A stretch of 64,000 nt of DNA from a virus: positions 1-64,000 of the IMG/VR virus record IMGVR_UViG_3300046501_000082. One strand, written 5' to 3'. Made by a program: the position numbers and the translations under genes. Below are positions 56,810 to 63,960 of this stretch, one piece after another. The first letter of the stretch is position 1; the number at the start of each line of letters is the position of its first letter. The notes below the pieces were generated by a model. It did not search any database. It was not told the DNA's origin and worked only from the letters and a program-made list of their open reading frames with translations.

Positions 56810-56965
56810 ATGAAATTCTTTAAACGTATGTTTTGTACGCATAATTACGTAGAAGTTGAAACAGTACAACCTATCACATTCTTCGGTATTGGCCTATTTT
56901 CACAATACAAAATGAAGTGTACGCTTTGCGGTAAAGAAAGGATTGTAGGAGCAAACGGTAAATGA
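56810..56965 (+). CDS. Zinc-finger mini-protein, paralogue 1 (51 residues)
   Basis: Product MKFFKRMFCTHNYVEVETVQ... ends MKCTLCGKERIVGANGK. The C-x(n)-H and C-x-x-C ligands recur in the next gene at the same spacing from both ends. Confidence 0.55.
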   Translation: MKFFKRMFCTHNYVEVETVQPITFFGIGLFSQYKMKCTLCGKERIVGANGK

Positions 56966-57120
56966 AATTCCTAAAACACCTATTCTGCAAGCACACATAC
57001 CAACATTATCACAACCTATTCATGCCTCTCACTGATGACTGGCCTTGTAAAGTGCAACATGTTGAGAAATGTTATAAGTGTGGGAAAGAGAAAATTGTTA
57101 CTAGGCTTATTGGAGAATAG
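56962..57120 (+). CDS. Zinc-finger mini-protein, paralogue 2 (52 residues)
   Basis: Product MKFLKHLFCKHTYQHYHNLF... ends EKCYKCGKEKIVTRLIGE; clear paralogue of the upstream mini-protein, overlapping it by ATGA. Tandem duplication is the simple explanation. Confidence 0.55.
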   Translation: MKFLKHLFCKHTYQHYHNLFMPLTDDWPCKVQHVEKCYKCGKEKIVTRLIGE

Positions 57121-57170
57121 CACGATAGAAAAGCCCTATCAATCCAAGCTAAGTGATTAGAAATGATTGC

Positions 57171-57199
57171 TTTACTGGGATTTTCTTTTGCCCTACAAT
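57171..57199 (+). promoter_or_regulatory. Candidate early promoter
   Basis: TTTACT at 57171 and TACAAT at 57194 are 17 bases apart, ahead of the gene starting at 57248. The -10 box is good, the -35 partial. Confidence 0.5.
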
Positions 57200-57247
57200 C
57201 AATACACAGAAACGAAATACACATTGGAATGTTGGAGAGAAGATGTT

Positions 57248-57391
57248 ATGAACTATAACTACATTGTCATTGATAAAGACAATTCTTGTCAGGTGGGTGG
57301 TGACTTCAGTAGCCAGCAGTCTGCTCAAAAGTTTGCAGATAGACTAAACAAACAAACCAGCACTCTAGTCTATGTGGTAGAGAAGAAATGA
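57248..57391 (+). CDS. Small early protein, 47 residues
   Basis: ATG 57248 (MNYNYIVIDKDNSCQVGGDF) follows TTGGAGAG. Beta-alpha pattern. Longer upstream start rejected because it overlaps the promoter. Confidence 0.55.
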   Translation: MNYNYIVIDKDNSCQVGGDFSSQQSAQKFADRLNKQTSTLVYVVEKK

Positions 57392-57576
57392 AGAATAATT
57401 ATTGCTCAAACATCCTCTCACAGCTAACATCCGCTGGTTTCTCCATTCACAAATGCCAACAAGACTCTGTATGGCAGATAAAGGATGAGAAGGATGTCGT
57501 AATGCAGAACCGTGCATTGGGATGTCTTATGAAAAAGGCTGCACAAGAATTTAAATTGGATTGGAGTGATGTATGA
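57388..57576 (+). CDS. Small early protein, 62 residues
   Basis: Product MKNNYCSNILSQLTSAGFSI..., helical. ATGA overlaps at both ends. Confidence 0.55.
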   Translation: MKNNYCSNILSQLTSAGFSIHKCQQDSVWQIKDEKDVVMQNRALGCLMKKAAQEFKLDWSDV

Positions 57577-57788
57577 GTAAAATAAATACAACTAAAGTTT
57601 ATGTTATCCGAGATAGTGTTTCTGGAGAGCTGCTGAGGTTCAGTTCTAAGTGTGGTTGGTGCTCACCTATGGCTGCAAAGAATGCTTTCAACCTTGCCAT
57701 GTATTCTTATTACGACCTAGACTATTTTGGGGATCGTAAAGGATTGTTTGATAAACAAGATCAATTTACAATTGAAGAAATAACCTGA
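57573..57788 (+). CDS. Small early protein, 71 residues
   Basis: Product MSKINTTKVYVIRDSVSGEL... contains SSKCGWCSPMAAK with a C-x-x-C. No family recognised. Confidence 0.55.
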   Translation: MSKINTTKVYVIRDSVSGELLRFSSKCGWCSPMAAKNAFNLAMYSYYDLDYFGDRKGLFDKQDQFTIEEIT

Positions 57789-57807
57789 GAAAACTGGAGC
57801 TAATCAA

Positions 57808-58041
57808 ATGACAGTTAAAAAGAAAGTGGCAACAGTAACAAAACGCTCTTCCATAGAAGACAAACTAAACGCCTTACGTTTCCAATCCCTATTAGCAGCC
57901 TGTCAAACCCCTTACGGACAGCTCTCTAATGAATGGCTTAAAGTGTTTGAGCTTATGGATATACCAGAGAAGGCTGGGAAGGAGTTGTGTGGAATGGTGG
58001 ATAAAGCTATGAGTAGTGATGCGGAGAAATTGAAATGTTAG
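57808..58041 (+). CDS. Small early basic protein, 77 residues
   Basis: Lys-rich N terminus MTVKKKVATVTKRSSIEDKL and a helical body. Could bind nucleic acid by charge only. Confidence 0.55.
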   Translation: MTVKKKVATVTKRSSIEDKLNALRFQSLLAACQTPYGQLSNEWLKVFELMDIPEKAGKELCGMVDKAMSSDAEKLKC

Positions 58042-58244
58042 CTAGAACTGAATCATTTTGGTTTGAGGGCTTGAAGTACGCAGAAGATGATGTGCAGATT
58101 GCTAATTCTTATGGGGACACTGCACACGAAAGTTATTTTAAACCTCCTGTCTATGGTTTGGTTTCAGAGGCAAGCCAAGTAGAGTTTGAAAATGGTTATT
58201 TTGATGGTATTCAACACTACAAAAGATTAGGTTTAATCCTATGA
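58035..58244 (+). CDS. Small early protein, 69 residues
   Basis: Product MLARTESFWFEGLKYAEDDV..., overlapping both neighbours. No motif recognised. Confidence 0.5.
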   Translation: MLARTESFWFEGLKYAEDDVQIANSYGDTAHESYFKPPVYGLVSEASQVEFENGYFDGIQHYKRLGLIL

Positions 58245-58492
58245 AAACTGACACAAACAGTGTAGCCCTAGTCGAGCTATCAATTCTACGCAATCGTGTT
58301 TCTGAGGCCCTTTCTGCCTATTACAAAGCACCTCTTGGCAGCCCTTACGAGGTATACGAGATGCTGAAGAATTGTCGTAGCGAATACAAAGATGCTTGCT
58401 GTCAATTTGTTGAGAAATTGATAGACACAGAGCGTAAAGAATGTGAGAATGTGTCTGCTGAAATGAAAATTCTATTGGAGAAGATCACATGA
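58241..58492 (+). CDS. Small early helical protein, 83 residues
   Basis: Product MKTDTNSVALVELSILRNRV..., largely helical, ATGA overlaps at both ends. Confidence 0.55.
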   Translation: MKTDTNSVALVELSILRNRVSEALSAYYKAPLGSPYEVYEMLKNCRSEYKDACCQFVEKLIDTERKECENVSAEMKILLEKIT

Positions 58493-58800
58493 ATAATTGG
58501 TTCAGTGTTGGAGAAGAGGTATTACTTGAAAGTAAGGGACTGCCTGAATACAATGGAAGTTATTTTATCCATGCTATTGTTGCACCCGACGAAGATTTTA
58601 TTTGCAGATTGACAGGGAAAGTTTTATGGACAGATGAGGGTGTGTCCTATCTTCTTCATAAACCACTGTTTGATAGTATTGATGGAGAGGGAGAAGCATT
58701 CTTTGCAGAGGGTTCAATTCGCAAGAAGCACAAAGGCTGTGGTGAAGACTGGAACATTATGATGAAGGGTTTGAACACTAAAATTGTTGAGGTGGTGTAG
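58489..58800 (+). CDS. Unknown early protein, 103 residues
   Basis: Product MNNWFSVGEEVLLESKGLPE... begins with an SH3/KOW-like strand pattern (VGEEVLLESKGLPEYNGSYF). No catalytic motif. Confidence 0.55.
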   Translation: MNNWFSVGEEVLLESKGLPEYNGSYFIHAIVAPDEDFICRLTGKVLWTDEGVSYLLHKPLFDSIDGEGEAFFAEGSIRKKHKGCGEDWNIMMKGLNTKIVEVV

Positions 58801-58947
58801 ATGCTCAATCTAGTTGCTGTTATTATTTGTGCAGTGTGCTGCGGCAATCAGTTGACTAATAAAAACTACTGGCTTGCCGGTATGAACTTTGCATTTGTAC
58901 TAGTCAACTGCGTATTTGTTTATGCGGCTATGGGAGGAGCATCTTAA
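58801..58947 (+). CDS. Small double-pass membrane protein, 48 residues
   Basis: Two hydrophobic segments (NLVAVIICAVCCG and NFAFVLVNCVFVYAAM). Starts immediately after the previous stop and shares one base with the next start. Confidence 0.5.
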   Translation: MLNLVAVIICAVCCGNQLTNKNYWLAGMNFAFVLVNCVFVYAAMGGAS

Positions 58948-59213
58948 TGGAATATCTCCTACGTGTTCAGAAAGCTATTGCAGCTACAGAGAAAGCATTC
59001 GCCCCGCAAGATGAATATGCAGAAGGGTGGGTTGAATGTGGCGGAGATTTGACATACGGAATTAGTCTAGGGTCTGGTCATGCTGTGATGCAGCAGATTA
59101 AGTATTGGATTGATCCTGTCATTGATGCAGGTAATAATCTGATTCCTGATGACGCTGGTGATAAAGCTTATTGGGATAGAATGCAAGAGATTCATAAATT
59201 TATTGAGGAGTAA
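58947..59213 (+). CDS. Unknown early protein, 88 residues
   Basis: Product MEYLLRVQKAIAATEKAFAP..., with GWVECGGDLTYGISLGSGHA in the middle. GGAGGAG precedes the ATG. No family recognised. Confidence 0.55.
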   Translation: MEYLLRVQKAIAATEKAFAPQDEYAEGWVECGGDLTYGISLGSGHAVMQQIKYWIDPVIDAGNNLIPDDAGDKAYWDRMQEIHKFIEE

Positions 59214-59217
59214 ATTC

Positions 59218-59547
59218 ATGGTTAAAACATATCACGTTACAGAGAGTGGTTTGGTTGAGGGGCCAGCACTTGGACGGATTAGTGTTGTTCTGTTGGCTGA
59301 CTATGAAAAGGTTTGTGAAGAAGCTAGGCTTTTGTTGGATGAGCAAGCAGAAGAGCTATACCAACGCCGTTTTCATGTTGCAGAGCTTGAGGCTATACTG
59401 CGAGATGAAGCTACGCGTATTCGGCTAACCAGCCTTCCGTTGAAACTTGAGTTTGCAAAAGCACGAGGGTTCAATTCTTTGGAGGCTGTTCACGAATGGA
59501 TGTCTGATGTGAGCAAGCGTATGATAGCCGTTACTCAGACAACCTAA
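59218..59547 (+). CDS. Unknown early protein, 109 residues
   Basis: ATG 59218 (MVKTYHVTESGLVEGPALGR) follows GAGGAG. C-terminal coiled-coil-like helix. Upstream start at 59149 rejected as it overlaps the preceding gene without an RBS. Confidence 0.6.
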   Translation: MVKTYHVTESGLVEGPALGRISVVLLADYEKVCEEARLLLDEQAEELYQRRFHVAELEAILRDEATRIRLTSLPLKLEFAKARGFNSLEAVHEWMSDVSKRMIAVTQTT

Positions 59548-59630
59548 AATAATTCCTAAAGCTTCGCCAACATCAGCCGATACGCTGAATAGAACACAAC
59601 CAAACACCGAGACTGCCCGGAGGGTAACAC

Positions 59631-59846
59631 ATGAAATATCGAATCACATCCTTAGCCACAGGCAAGAAATACAAGTGTTCAAAGGATGAGCAGCTTCATT
59701 TGATGGCTGATGGCCGTCTCCTAAGCTTTTACAAAGGAGAATTTGATTGTGAATTCACACTATTAGGTGGTTATGTGATTGAGTTTAGCTTCTCTAAGGA
59801 CAGCCGTGGCAAGAATATCTGGTCAGAATGCGTTATGTATCAATGA
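59631..59846 (+). CDS. Unknown early protein, 71 residues
   Basis: Product MKYRITSLATGKKYKCSKDE..., beta-rich. GGAGGG lies upstream of the ATG. Confidence 0.55.
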   Translation: MKYRITSLATGKKYKCSKDEQLHLMADGRLLSFYKGEFDCEFTLLGGYVIEFSFSKDSRGKNIWSECVMYQ

Positions 59847-59892
59847 CTTGCAGATAATTTCAAAATAAACGAAAGAACTAGTAACAAAGGTG

Positions 59893-59921
59893 TTGACACA
59901 CAGTCCGCACCTCTTTAGTAT
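59893..59921 (+). promoter_or_regulatory. Early sigma70-type promoter
   Basis: TTGACA and TAGTAT are separated by exactly 17 bases. The roughly 100-base leader contains AGAGAAC and GTTCTCT arms (about 59932-59966) that can pair, then the gene at 60021. Confidence 0.7.
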
Positions 59922-60020
59922 TGGCTTCAAGAGAGAACGAAGTAGAAGTGGAGTAGGCAGTGTTCTCTAAGGTAGTAGCACAATGGTGTGCATCTTACTT
60001 AAATTCTTGGAGATACGAAC

Positions 60021-60230
60021 ATGGCTGGCACTAAAAATAACGTTGTAAAAGGTCACTTTTCTACCGTCACAGGTAGCGACACTCGTAGAATGTTCACAGA
60101 AGATGGCACGTTCCTTGGCCTGATTGTCAAGTGTCGTGAAGGTTATCGTGTGTCTCGGTTTCAAGATGGCAAGACACGTATCAAGAAAACCCTGCGTGAA
60201 GCCTACTCCTCAATCGCTCGCCAGAACTGA
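60021..60230 (+). CDS. Small early basic protein, 69 residues
   Basis: Product MAGTKNNVVKGHFSTVTGSD..., very basic, beta-rich (LGLIVKCREGYRVSRFQDGK). Nucleic-acid binding is possible by charge. Confidence 0.6.
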   Translation: MAGTKNNVVKGHFSTVTGSDTRRMFTEDGTFLGLIVKCREGYRVSRFQDGKTRIKKTLREAYSSIARQN

Positions 60231-60241
60231 GAGGTTTGATT

Positions 60242-60673
60242 ATGACTAACTCAATCAAGCTTCCTAAAGTCTTCTATGTCAGCCGTGATGGTCGAGACTA
60301 CTTCTTTAAAGACATCCTCCCTGATTGGGTGGTTGGTGATGAGAATTACAAAGTGGTTGAGCTAGCGCCTAAGCCTGTTGAGATTAAACTCGAGGAGTTT
60401 GTAGGGCCTGTGCAGCCAACCATACAGATACCCTCACAAATCCCATCAATGAATGTTGATGAAGTGAAAGATCAACTCAAGCTAATGAATGACCTTTTCG
60501 AGCTTGAGGAGAAAGAGATAAAGCTTCTCAAAGAACAGCTAACAGAATTCGTTGAAGCTGTCGAGGCTATACATGAGTTTAGTAGTAAGAAAACTGAGAA
60601 TTTGATGGAAGCTAAGGGATTACTTCTGCTGATAGCTGAGACGTGTGGGAATTTGTTGAAAGCTAGAGTGTGA
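60242..60673 (+). CDS. Unknown early coiled-coil protein, 143 residues
   Basis: ATG 60242 (MTNSIKLPKVFYVSRDGRDY) follows GAGG. A Pro-rich linker (about 65-80) precedes a long coiled coil (about 80-143). No family recognised. Confidence 0.6.
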   Translation: MTNSIKLPKVFYVSRDGRDYFFKDILPDWVVGDENYKVVELAPKPVEIKLEEFVGPVQPTIQIPSQIPSMNVDEVKDQLKLMNDLFELEEKEIKLLKEQLTEFVEAVEAIHEFSSKKTENLMEAKGLLLLIAETCGNLLKARV

Positions 60674-60678
60674 TATAC

Positions 60679-60706
60679 AGCCCCGCAATGCGGGGCTTAG
60701 TTTTGT
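60679..60706 (+). terminator. Intrinsic terminator in the early region
   Basis: AGCCCCGC, AAT loop, GCGGGGCT, then TAGTTTT. Strong stem; ends the unit started at 59893. Confidence 0.8.
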
Positions 60707-60728
60707 GTAAAATAATTGAAGAAATATG

Positions 60729-60757
60729 TTGACTACCTTCTCAGACGAGCATAGAAT
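60729..60757 (+). promoter_or_regulatory. Early sigma70-type promoter
   Basis: TTGACT and TAGAAT are 17 bases apart, just after the terminator. The leader holds CAGAAAGCTTCTACAG, which can form a short hairpin. Confidence 0.75.
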
Positions 60758-60805
60758 CTAACACATAGGAAGCAGAAAGCTTCTACAGAATCTGGAGAGA
60801 TTGAA

Positions 60806-60994
60806 ATGACTGAACAACTGACAGCAAACGAAAAAGCATACGACCTTGGCTATAATGACTACATTCAAGGTAATCTTAAGATTGACTATTCAGATTGGTG
60901 TACAGAAGGCCGGGAAGGCAGTCACTCAGCATACAAAGCCGGTTATGAAGACGCTGAAAATGATGTGCCAGATAGCCACTTAGAAACTGAATAA
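60806..60994 (+). CDS. Small early acidic protein, 62 residues
   Basis: Product MTEQLTANEKAYDLGYNDYI... similar in plan (E-K-A-x-x-x-G-Y) to the protein at 63578. Acidic C terminus. Confidence 0.6.
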   Translation: MTEQLTANEKAYDLGYNDYIQGNLKIDYSDWCTEGREGSHSAYKAGYEDAENDVPDSHLETE

Positions 60995-61009
60995 CCTTAC
61001 AGAATTCTC

Positions 61010-61038
61010 TTGACTCCCTGAGAGAATTCCAATAAGAT
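61010..61038 (+). promoter_or_regulatory. Early sigma70-type promoter
   Basis: TTGACT and TAAGAT are 17 bases apart, 15 bases after the preceding stop. AGAATTCTCT and AGAGAATTC near the -35 box form an inverted repeat (61001-61029). Confidence 0.7.
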
Positions 61039-61093
61039 TGTTTTAAGACAAAGCGGCAGCTTACTCCAAACAGAACACACAAGGAATACAGAC

Positions 61094-61252
61094 ATGAACA
61101 AGGCAATCGGATACGACGTAATAGACAAGCAAACTGGTAAAGTGATCAAGTCTTACGGTGAAGGTAAGCGCGCATTGGCTAGCCGATTTGCTGACAAGAA
61201 AGACCTTGCACACGGTGCTATTCGTTACCTTGTGAAACCTATTTGGAGTTGA
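61094..61252 (+). CDS. Small early basic protein, 52 residues
   Basis: Product MNKAIGYDVIDKQTGKVIKS..., basic, beta-hairpin then helix. AAGGAAT precedes the ATG. Confidence 0.55.
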   Translation: MNKAIGYDVIDKQTGKVIKSYGEGKRALASRFADKKDLAHGAIRYLVKPIWS

Positions 61253-61253
61253 T

Positions 61254-61397
61254 ATGGAAATCAAGCGAAGTGAGCGTGGAGTCTACCTAATTTACTCTAT
61301 AAAAGGTATTAGTAAACGTACACCTAGCTTCAGATTTCTTAAAGAGGCTCTGGTTTGGTGTAAAGACAATAATATTGAACTTTGGAGAAGATTATGA
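61254..61397 (+). CDS. Small early basic protein, 47 residues
   Basis: Product MEIKRSERGVYLIYSIKGIS..., with a C-terminal helix. Starts one base after the previous stop and overlaps the next start. Confidence 0.5.
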   Translation: MEIKRSERGVYLIYSIKGISKRTPSFRFLKEALVWCKDNNIELWRRL

Positions 61398-61600
61398 CTT
61401 ACGGAAAATGGATTAGTGCTTGGCATTCATATCGCTGCTCAAATGAACGATTTGGTCAAGCATTTTGCAATGACTTTATCAGAGAGTCATGGCCTGAACT
61501 TTACTATGAAGAGGATGTAGACGTAGCTGACGCTCTTATTCAAGAGTGGTTACTTCGACACCACTATAATGCCGATATGGTGCCGGAGAAGATCTCATGA
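61394..61600 (+). CDS. Unknown early protein, 68 residues
   Basis: ATG 61394 (MTYGKWISAWHSYRCSNERF) in an ATGA overlap behind TTGGAGAAG. Contains two Cys and many aromatic residues. Confidence 0.55.
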   Translation: MTYGKWISAWHSYRCSNERFGQAFCNDFIRESWPELYYEEDVDVADALIQEWLLRHHYNADMVPEKIS

Positions 61601-61803
61601 GCAGCCAATTAATGTGCAAGTGTCCCACATGTAAAAAGAATACAATCGGCATCAAGACAGGTATGTCGGCTATGGGCTGGTTTGCTCATTTGGTGATGGT
61701 GTTCTTGACCGGGTTTTTATGGTTAGTGGTGCTGGTGCCGTGTGCTTTGTTTATTAGCACTGTGAGGTGTAGTGTCTGTGGGCATGTGGCTAATCGCTTG
61801 TAG
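61597..61803 (+). CDS. Membrane protein with split zinc ribbon, 68 residues
   Basis: Two C-x-x-C pairs (MCKCPTCKK at the N terminus and RCSVCGHVA near the C terminus) flank a membrane segment (about 29-54). The zinc knuckles would meet on the cytoplasmic side if the hydrophobic part forms a hairpin. No family recognised. Confidence 0.6.
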   Translation: MSSQLMCKCPTCKKNTIGIKTGMSAMGWFAHLVMVFLTGFLWLVVLVPCALFISTVRCSVCGHVANRL

Positions 61804-61860
61804 TAGTTAAGATGTAAAACCCTTGGCAATAATGCCTAACATAAAATTGGAGTAGAGACA

Positions 61861-62148
61861 ATGGAAGACAAGATTGGTATTATTTATAGTCCGGGATTCG
61901 GGGCTGGTTGGTCTACATGGGGAGAACCTGAGCAAGCGTTAGATCAAGAACTTGCACACGCAATTGAGAACCTACCCCGAGAAGAGTGGATTAAAATTGC
62001 TGAAAAGAACTGGCCTGATGCCTACAAAGGGGGTCTATCAGATCGTGAAGTTGAATGGGTTGAAAAGGGCACAGCTTTCAGTATTAGTGATTATGACGGG
62101 AGTGAATCAATTGAGTTTGGTAGTCGTAAGACTTGGAGCTACACATAA
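61861..62148 (+). CDS. Unknown early protein, 95 residues
   Basis: Product MEDKIGIIYSPGFGAGWSTW..., a pattern I recall in many phage proteins of unknown function. Acidic. Followed by a terminator. Confidence 0.65.
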   Translation: MEDKIGIIYSPGFGAGWSTWGEPEQALDQELAHAIENLPREEWIKIAEKNWPDAYKGGLSDREVEWVEKGTAFSISDYDGSESIEFGSRKTWSYT

Positions 62149-62165
62149 ACCTAATAAATATCCTA

Positions 62166-62190
62166 AAGAGCCCTTGCGGCTCTTTTTGTT
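62166..62190 (+). terminator. Intrinsic terminator in the early region
   Basis: AGAGCC, CTTGC loop, GGCTCT, then TTTTGTTT. Clear and strong. Confidence 0.8.
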
Positions 62191-62202
62191 TGCCTGTAGA
62201 AT
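62174..62202 (+). promoter_or_regulatory. Candidate early promoter overlapping the terminator
   Basis: TTGCGG in the hairpin loop and stem, then TAGAAT 17 bases on. The -10 box is identical to that at 60752 and the leader shares ACAGAAAAAGCTTT with the 60.75 kb leader. Confidence 0.45.
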
Positions 62203-62241
62203 AGCTTCAACGAAACAGAAAAAGCTTTAGAGGGTACAGAC

Positions 62242-62958
62242 ATGTGGACTAGTAAGGGTAGATCAGGATACGGTGATAGCACTCTTCAAGGTGACTATGA
62301 TGACTGGCAGGGTTTGAGCCGTAACGGTAGGCAGTGGAAGTCAGAAGCAACGCACCTCCCATTTAACCTTCAAGGCGCTGACTACTGGCATCTTCGTAAG
62401 CAGATTCGTCCTACTGAAGAGATTCCAAAAGAGATGCATGCTGTTAATGACACTGTGAATCTAAATCACTGTCTGCCAAATGGTAAGGCAAATTTACTTG
62501 CCTACGCAGACAAAGCTGCACCTACCAAGAAATCTTCTCTAAGCATCGAAGATAAAATCTTACCACAGGCTGCAAGAGTACGTCGTCTGACAGAACAGCT
62601 TATAGAGCTTGAACAGGCCAAGAAAGCTGGTATGGATCTTGGTAAGTATTCAAAGCTTCGTGACATCTTGATCGTAAAGAGGAATCGCGCTGAAGTGTTG
62701 CTACAAAAAGCATTGTCAGTCAAACTTGATACAACAGACGAAGACACACAAGAATTCTCGACAGAAAGCTATGAAGACAACGTAGAAAATGATAGTGCGA
62801 GTGATGACAGCTGTGAAGACTACCCTGTGTGGCTGTTGAACACAAACCCCTCCAACTGTCTGAGAAATCCACTAATAAAAGCTTGCAAGGTGGGTAAGAT
62901 ATTGGTAAGATGGCACCAGAAAGCAAGAAACTACATTAACGAATTGAAGGCACTTTGA
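62242..62958 (+). CDS. Unknown early protein, 238 residues
   Basis: Product MWTSKGRSGYGDSTLQGDYD..., the second longest protein of the early arm. A helical domain (about 100-155, EDKILPQAARVRRLTEQLIE) is followed by an acidic linker and a basic C-terminal helix. No family recognised. Confidence 0.65.
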   Translation: MWTSKGRSGYGDSTLQGDYDDWQGLSRNGRQWKSEATHLPFNLQGADYWHLRKQIRPTEEIPKEMHAVNDTVNLNHCLPNGKANLLAYADKAAPTKKSSLSIEDKILPQAARVRRLTEQLIELEQAKKAGMDLGKYSKLRDILIVKRNRAEVLLQKALSVKLDTTDEDTQEFSTESYEDNVENDSASDDSCEDYPVWLLNTNPSNCLRNPLIKACKVGKILVRWHQKARNYINELKAL

Positions 62959-62960
62959 AA

Positions 62961-63158
62961 ATGAAATACTCAGTAATGCAACTCCCATGCTCTATACAAC
63001 CTGATCACAAATTGTGGTGCATTGTCGGTGAGTCAAAGAGTTGGGGTAGTGGTGTTTTGGCATGGTGCTATGATGAAGAACATGCTGTTTATTGGTATGA
63101 GCAGATGAAGGATGATCCAGAGTTTACTAAAATTTCCTATGAAAAGTTTATTTTATGA
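62961..63158 (+). CDS. Small early protein, 65 residues
   Basis: ATG 62961 (MKYSVMQLPCSIQPDHKLWC) just after the previous stop. Trp/Tyr-rich (AWCYDEEHAVYWYEQM). No motif. Confidence 0.55.
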   Translation: MKYSVMQLPCSIQPDHKLWCIVGESKSWGSGVLAWCYDEEHAVYWYEQMKDDPEFTKISYEKFIL

Positions 63159-63168
63159 GGAATCTAAA

Positions 63169-63300
63169 ATGAATCACACAAACCACAACACATTCACAGC
63201 AGCAATAGCTACAATTGAAGAATTGTATGCAGATGGCTTTACAAGTTTCAAGCTGTACAGGCAGGATATGCAGTGGTATGTTACAGGGAGTAAAGTGTGA
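63169..63300 (+). CDS. Small early protein, 43 residues
   Basis: ATG 63169 (MNHTNHNTFTAAIATIEELY) follows GAGGAAT. Short alpha/beta protein. Confidence 0.5.
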   Translation: MNHTNHNTFTAAIATIEELYADGFTSFKLYRQDMQWYVTGSKV

Positions 63301-63324
63301 TGAAACGAATCGGGAGTAGAAATT

Positions 63325-63459
63325 ATGGTTTGGAAGATTACACCGTATAACGGGACTTGGATAAAATCCATGGATCCAGATGTCAGAAGGGCAGTGGATT
63401 ATTTTTTAGAAGAGACAGGGCTATCACTAGAAGACATAAAGCTAATTGAAAGATCATAA
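63325..63459 (+). CDS. Small early protein, 44 residues
   Basis: ATG 63325 (MVWKITPYNGTWIKSMDPDV) follows CGGGAG. Ends in an acidic helix. The preceding short frame from 63300 is probably untranslated or a coupling peptide. Confidence 0.5.
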   Translation: MVWKITPYNGTWIKSMDPDVRRAVDYFLEETGLSLEDIKLIERS

Positions 63460-63500
63460 GGACTTGGCCACAAATAAATCGAAATTATTGTAAATAAGTC

Positions 63501-63528
63501 TTGTATGTCCGCCGAGATAAGGTAGAGT
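63501..63528 (+). promoter_or_regulatory. Candidate early promoter with hairpin leader
   Basis: TTGTAT and TAGAGT lie 16 bases apart; imperfect boxes. The leader contains ACAGAGA, AAAGC loop, TCTCTGT, a perfect 7-bp hairpin. Confidence 0.4.
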
Positions 63529-63577
63529 GGGTACAAGAACAGAGAAAAGCTCTCTGTCAACCAAAGAGAATATAGAT

Positions 63578-63787
63578 ATGACTACCCAACTGACCCGCGA
63601 AGAGAAAGATGCAATTCAAGCTGAAGGCTACGCAATGGCCTGCGAAGACTTGAAAAATATGTCTGTTAAGGAATGCATCGCCAAGATTGACTCCAAGTGG
63701 CCTACAAGTGAGTTCCATGGCTACACACCTTTCAATTTCAATATGATGCTTGGTTATGCTACTCGTATAAAGGAACAAACCAAATGA
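63578..63787 (+). CDS. Small early protein, 69 residues
   Basis: ATG 63578 (MTTQLTREEKDAIQAEGYAM) resembles the start of the protein at 60806, so these may be distant paralogues. Upstream ATG at 63527 lies on the promoter leader. Confidence 0.6.
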   Translation: MTTQLTREEKDAIQAEGYAMACEDLKNMSVKECIAKIDSKWPTSEFHGYTPFNFNMMLGYATRIKEQTK

Positions 63788-63960
63788 ACACTAACACACA
63801 AGATACAGGCTTCTTCGAATCCCACACATTCCAACAATTCAGCAAGACAAAGCGTAACGCACAAGCTCAAGCTTCCTATACAGAAGGAAAAGATGTATAC
63901 AAGAAGAGTTTGCGAGAAATGAGGAATGGGAATAAGCGTAGAGAGTGGGAGGTTGAATGA
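63784..63960 (+). CDS. Small early basic protein, 58 residues
   Basis: Product MNTNTQDTGFFESHTFQQFS..., basic C terminus. ATGA overlaps at both ends. Confidence 0.5.
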   Translation: MNTNTQDTGFFESHTFQQFSKTKRNAQAQASYTEGKDVYKKSLREMRNGNKRREWEVE

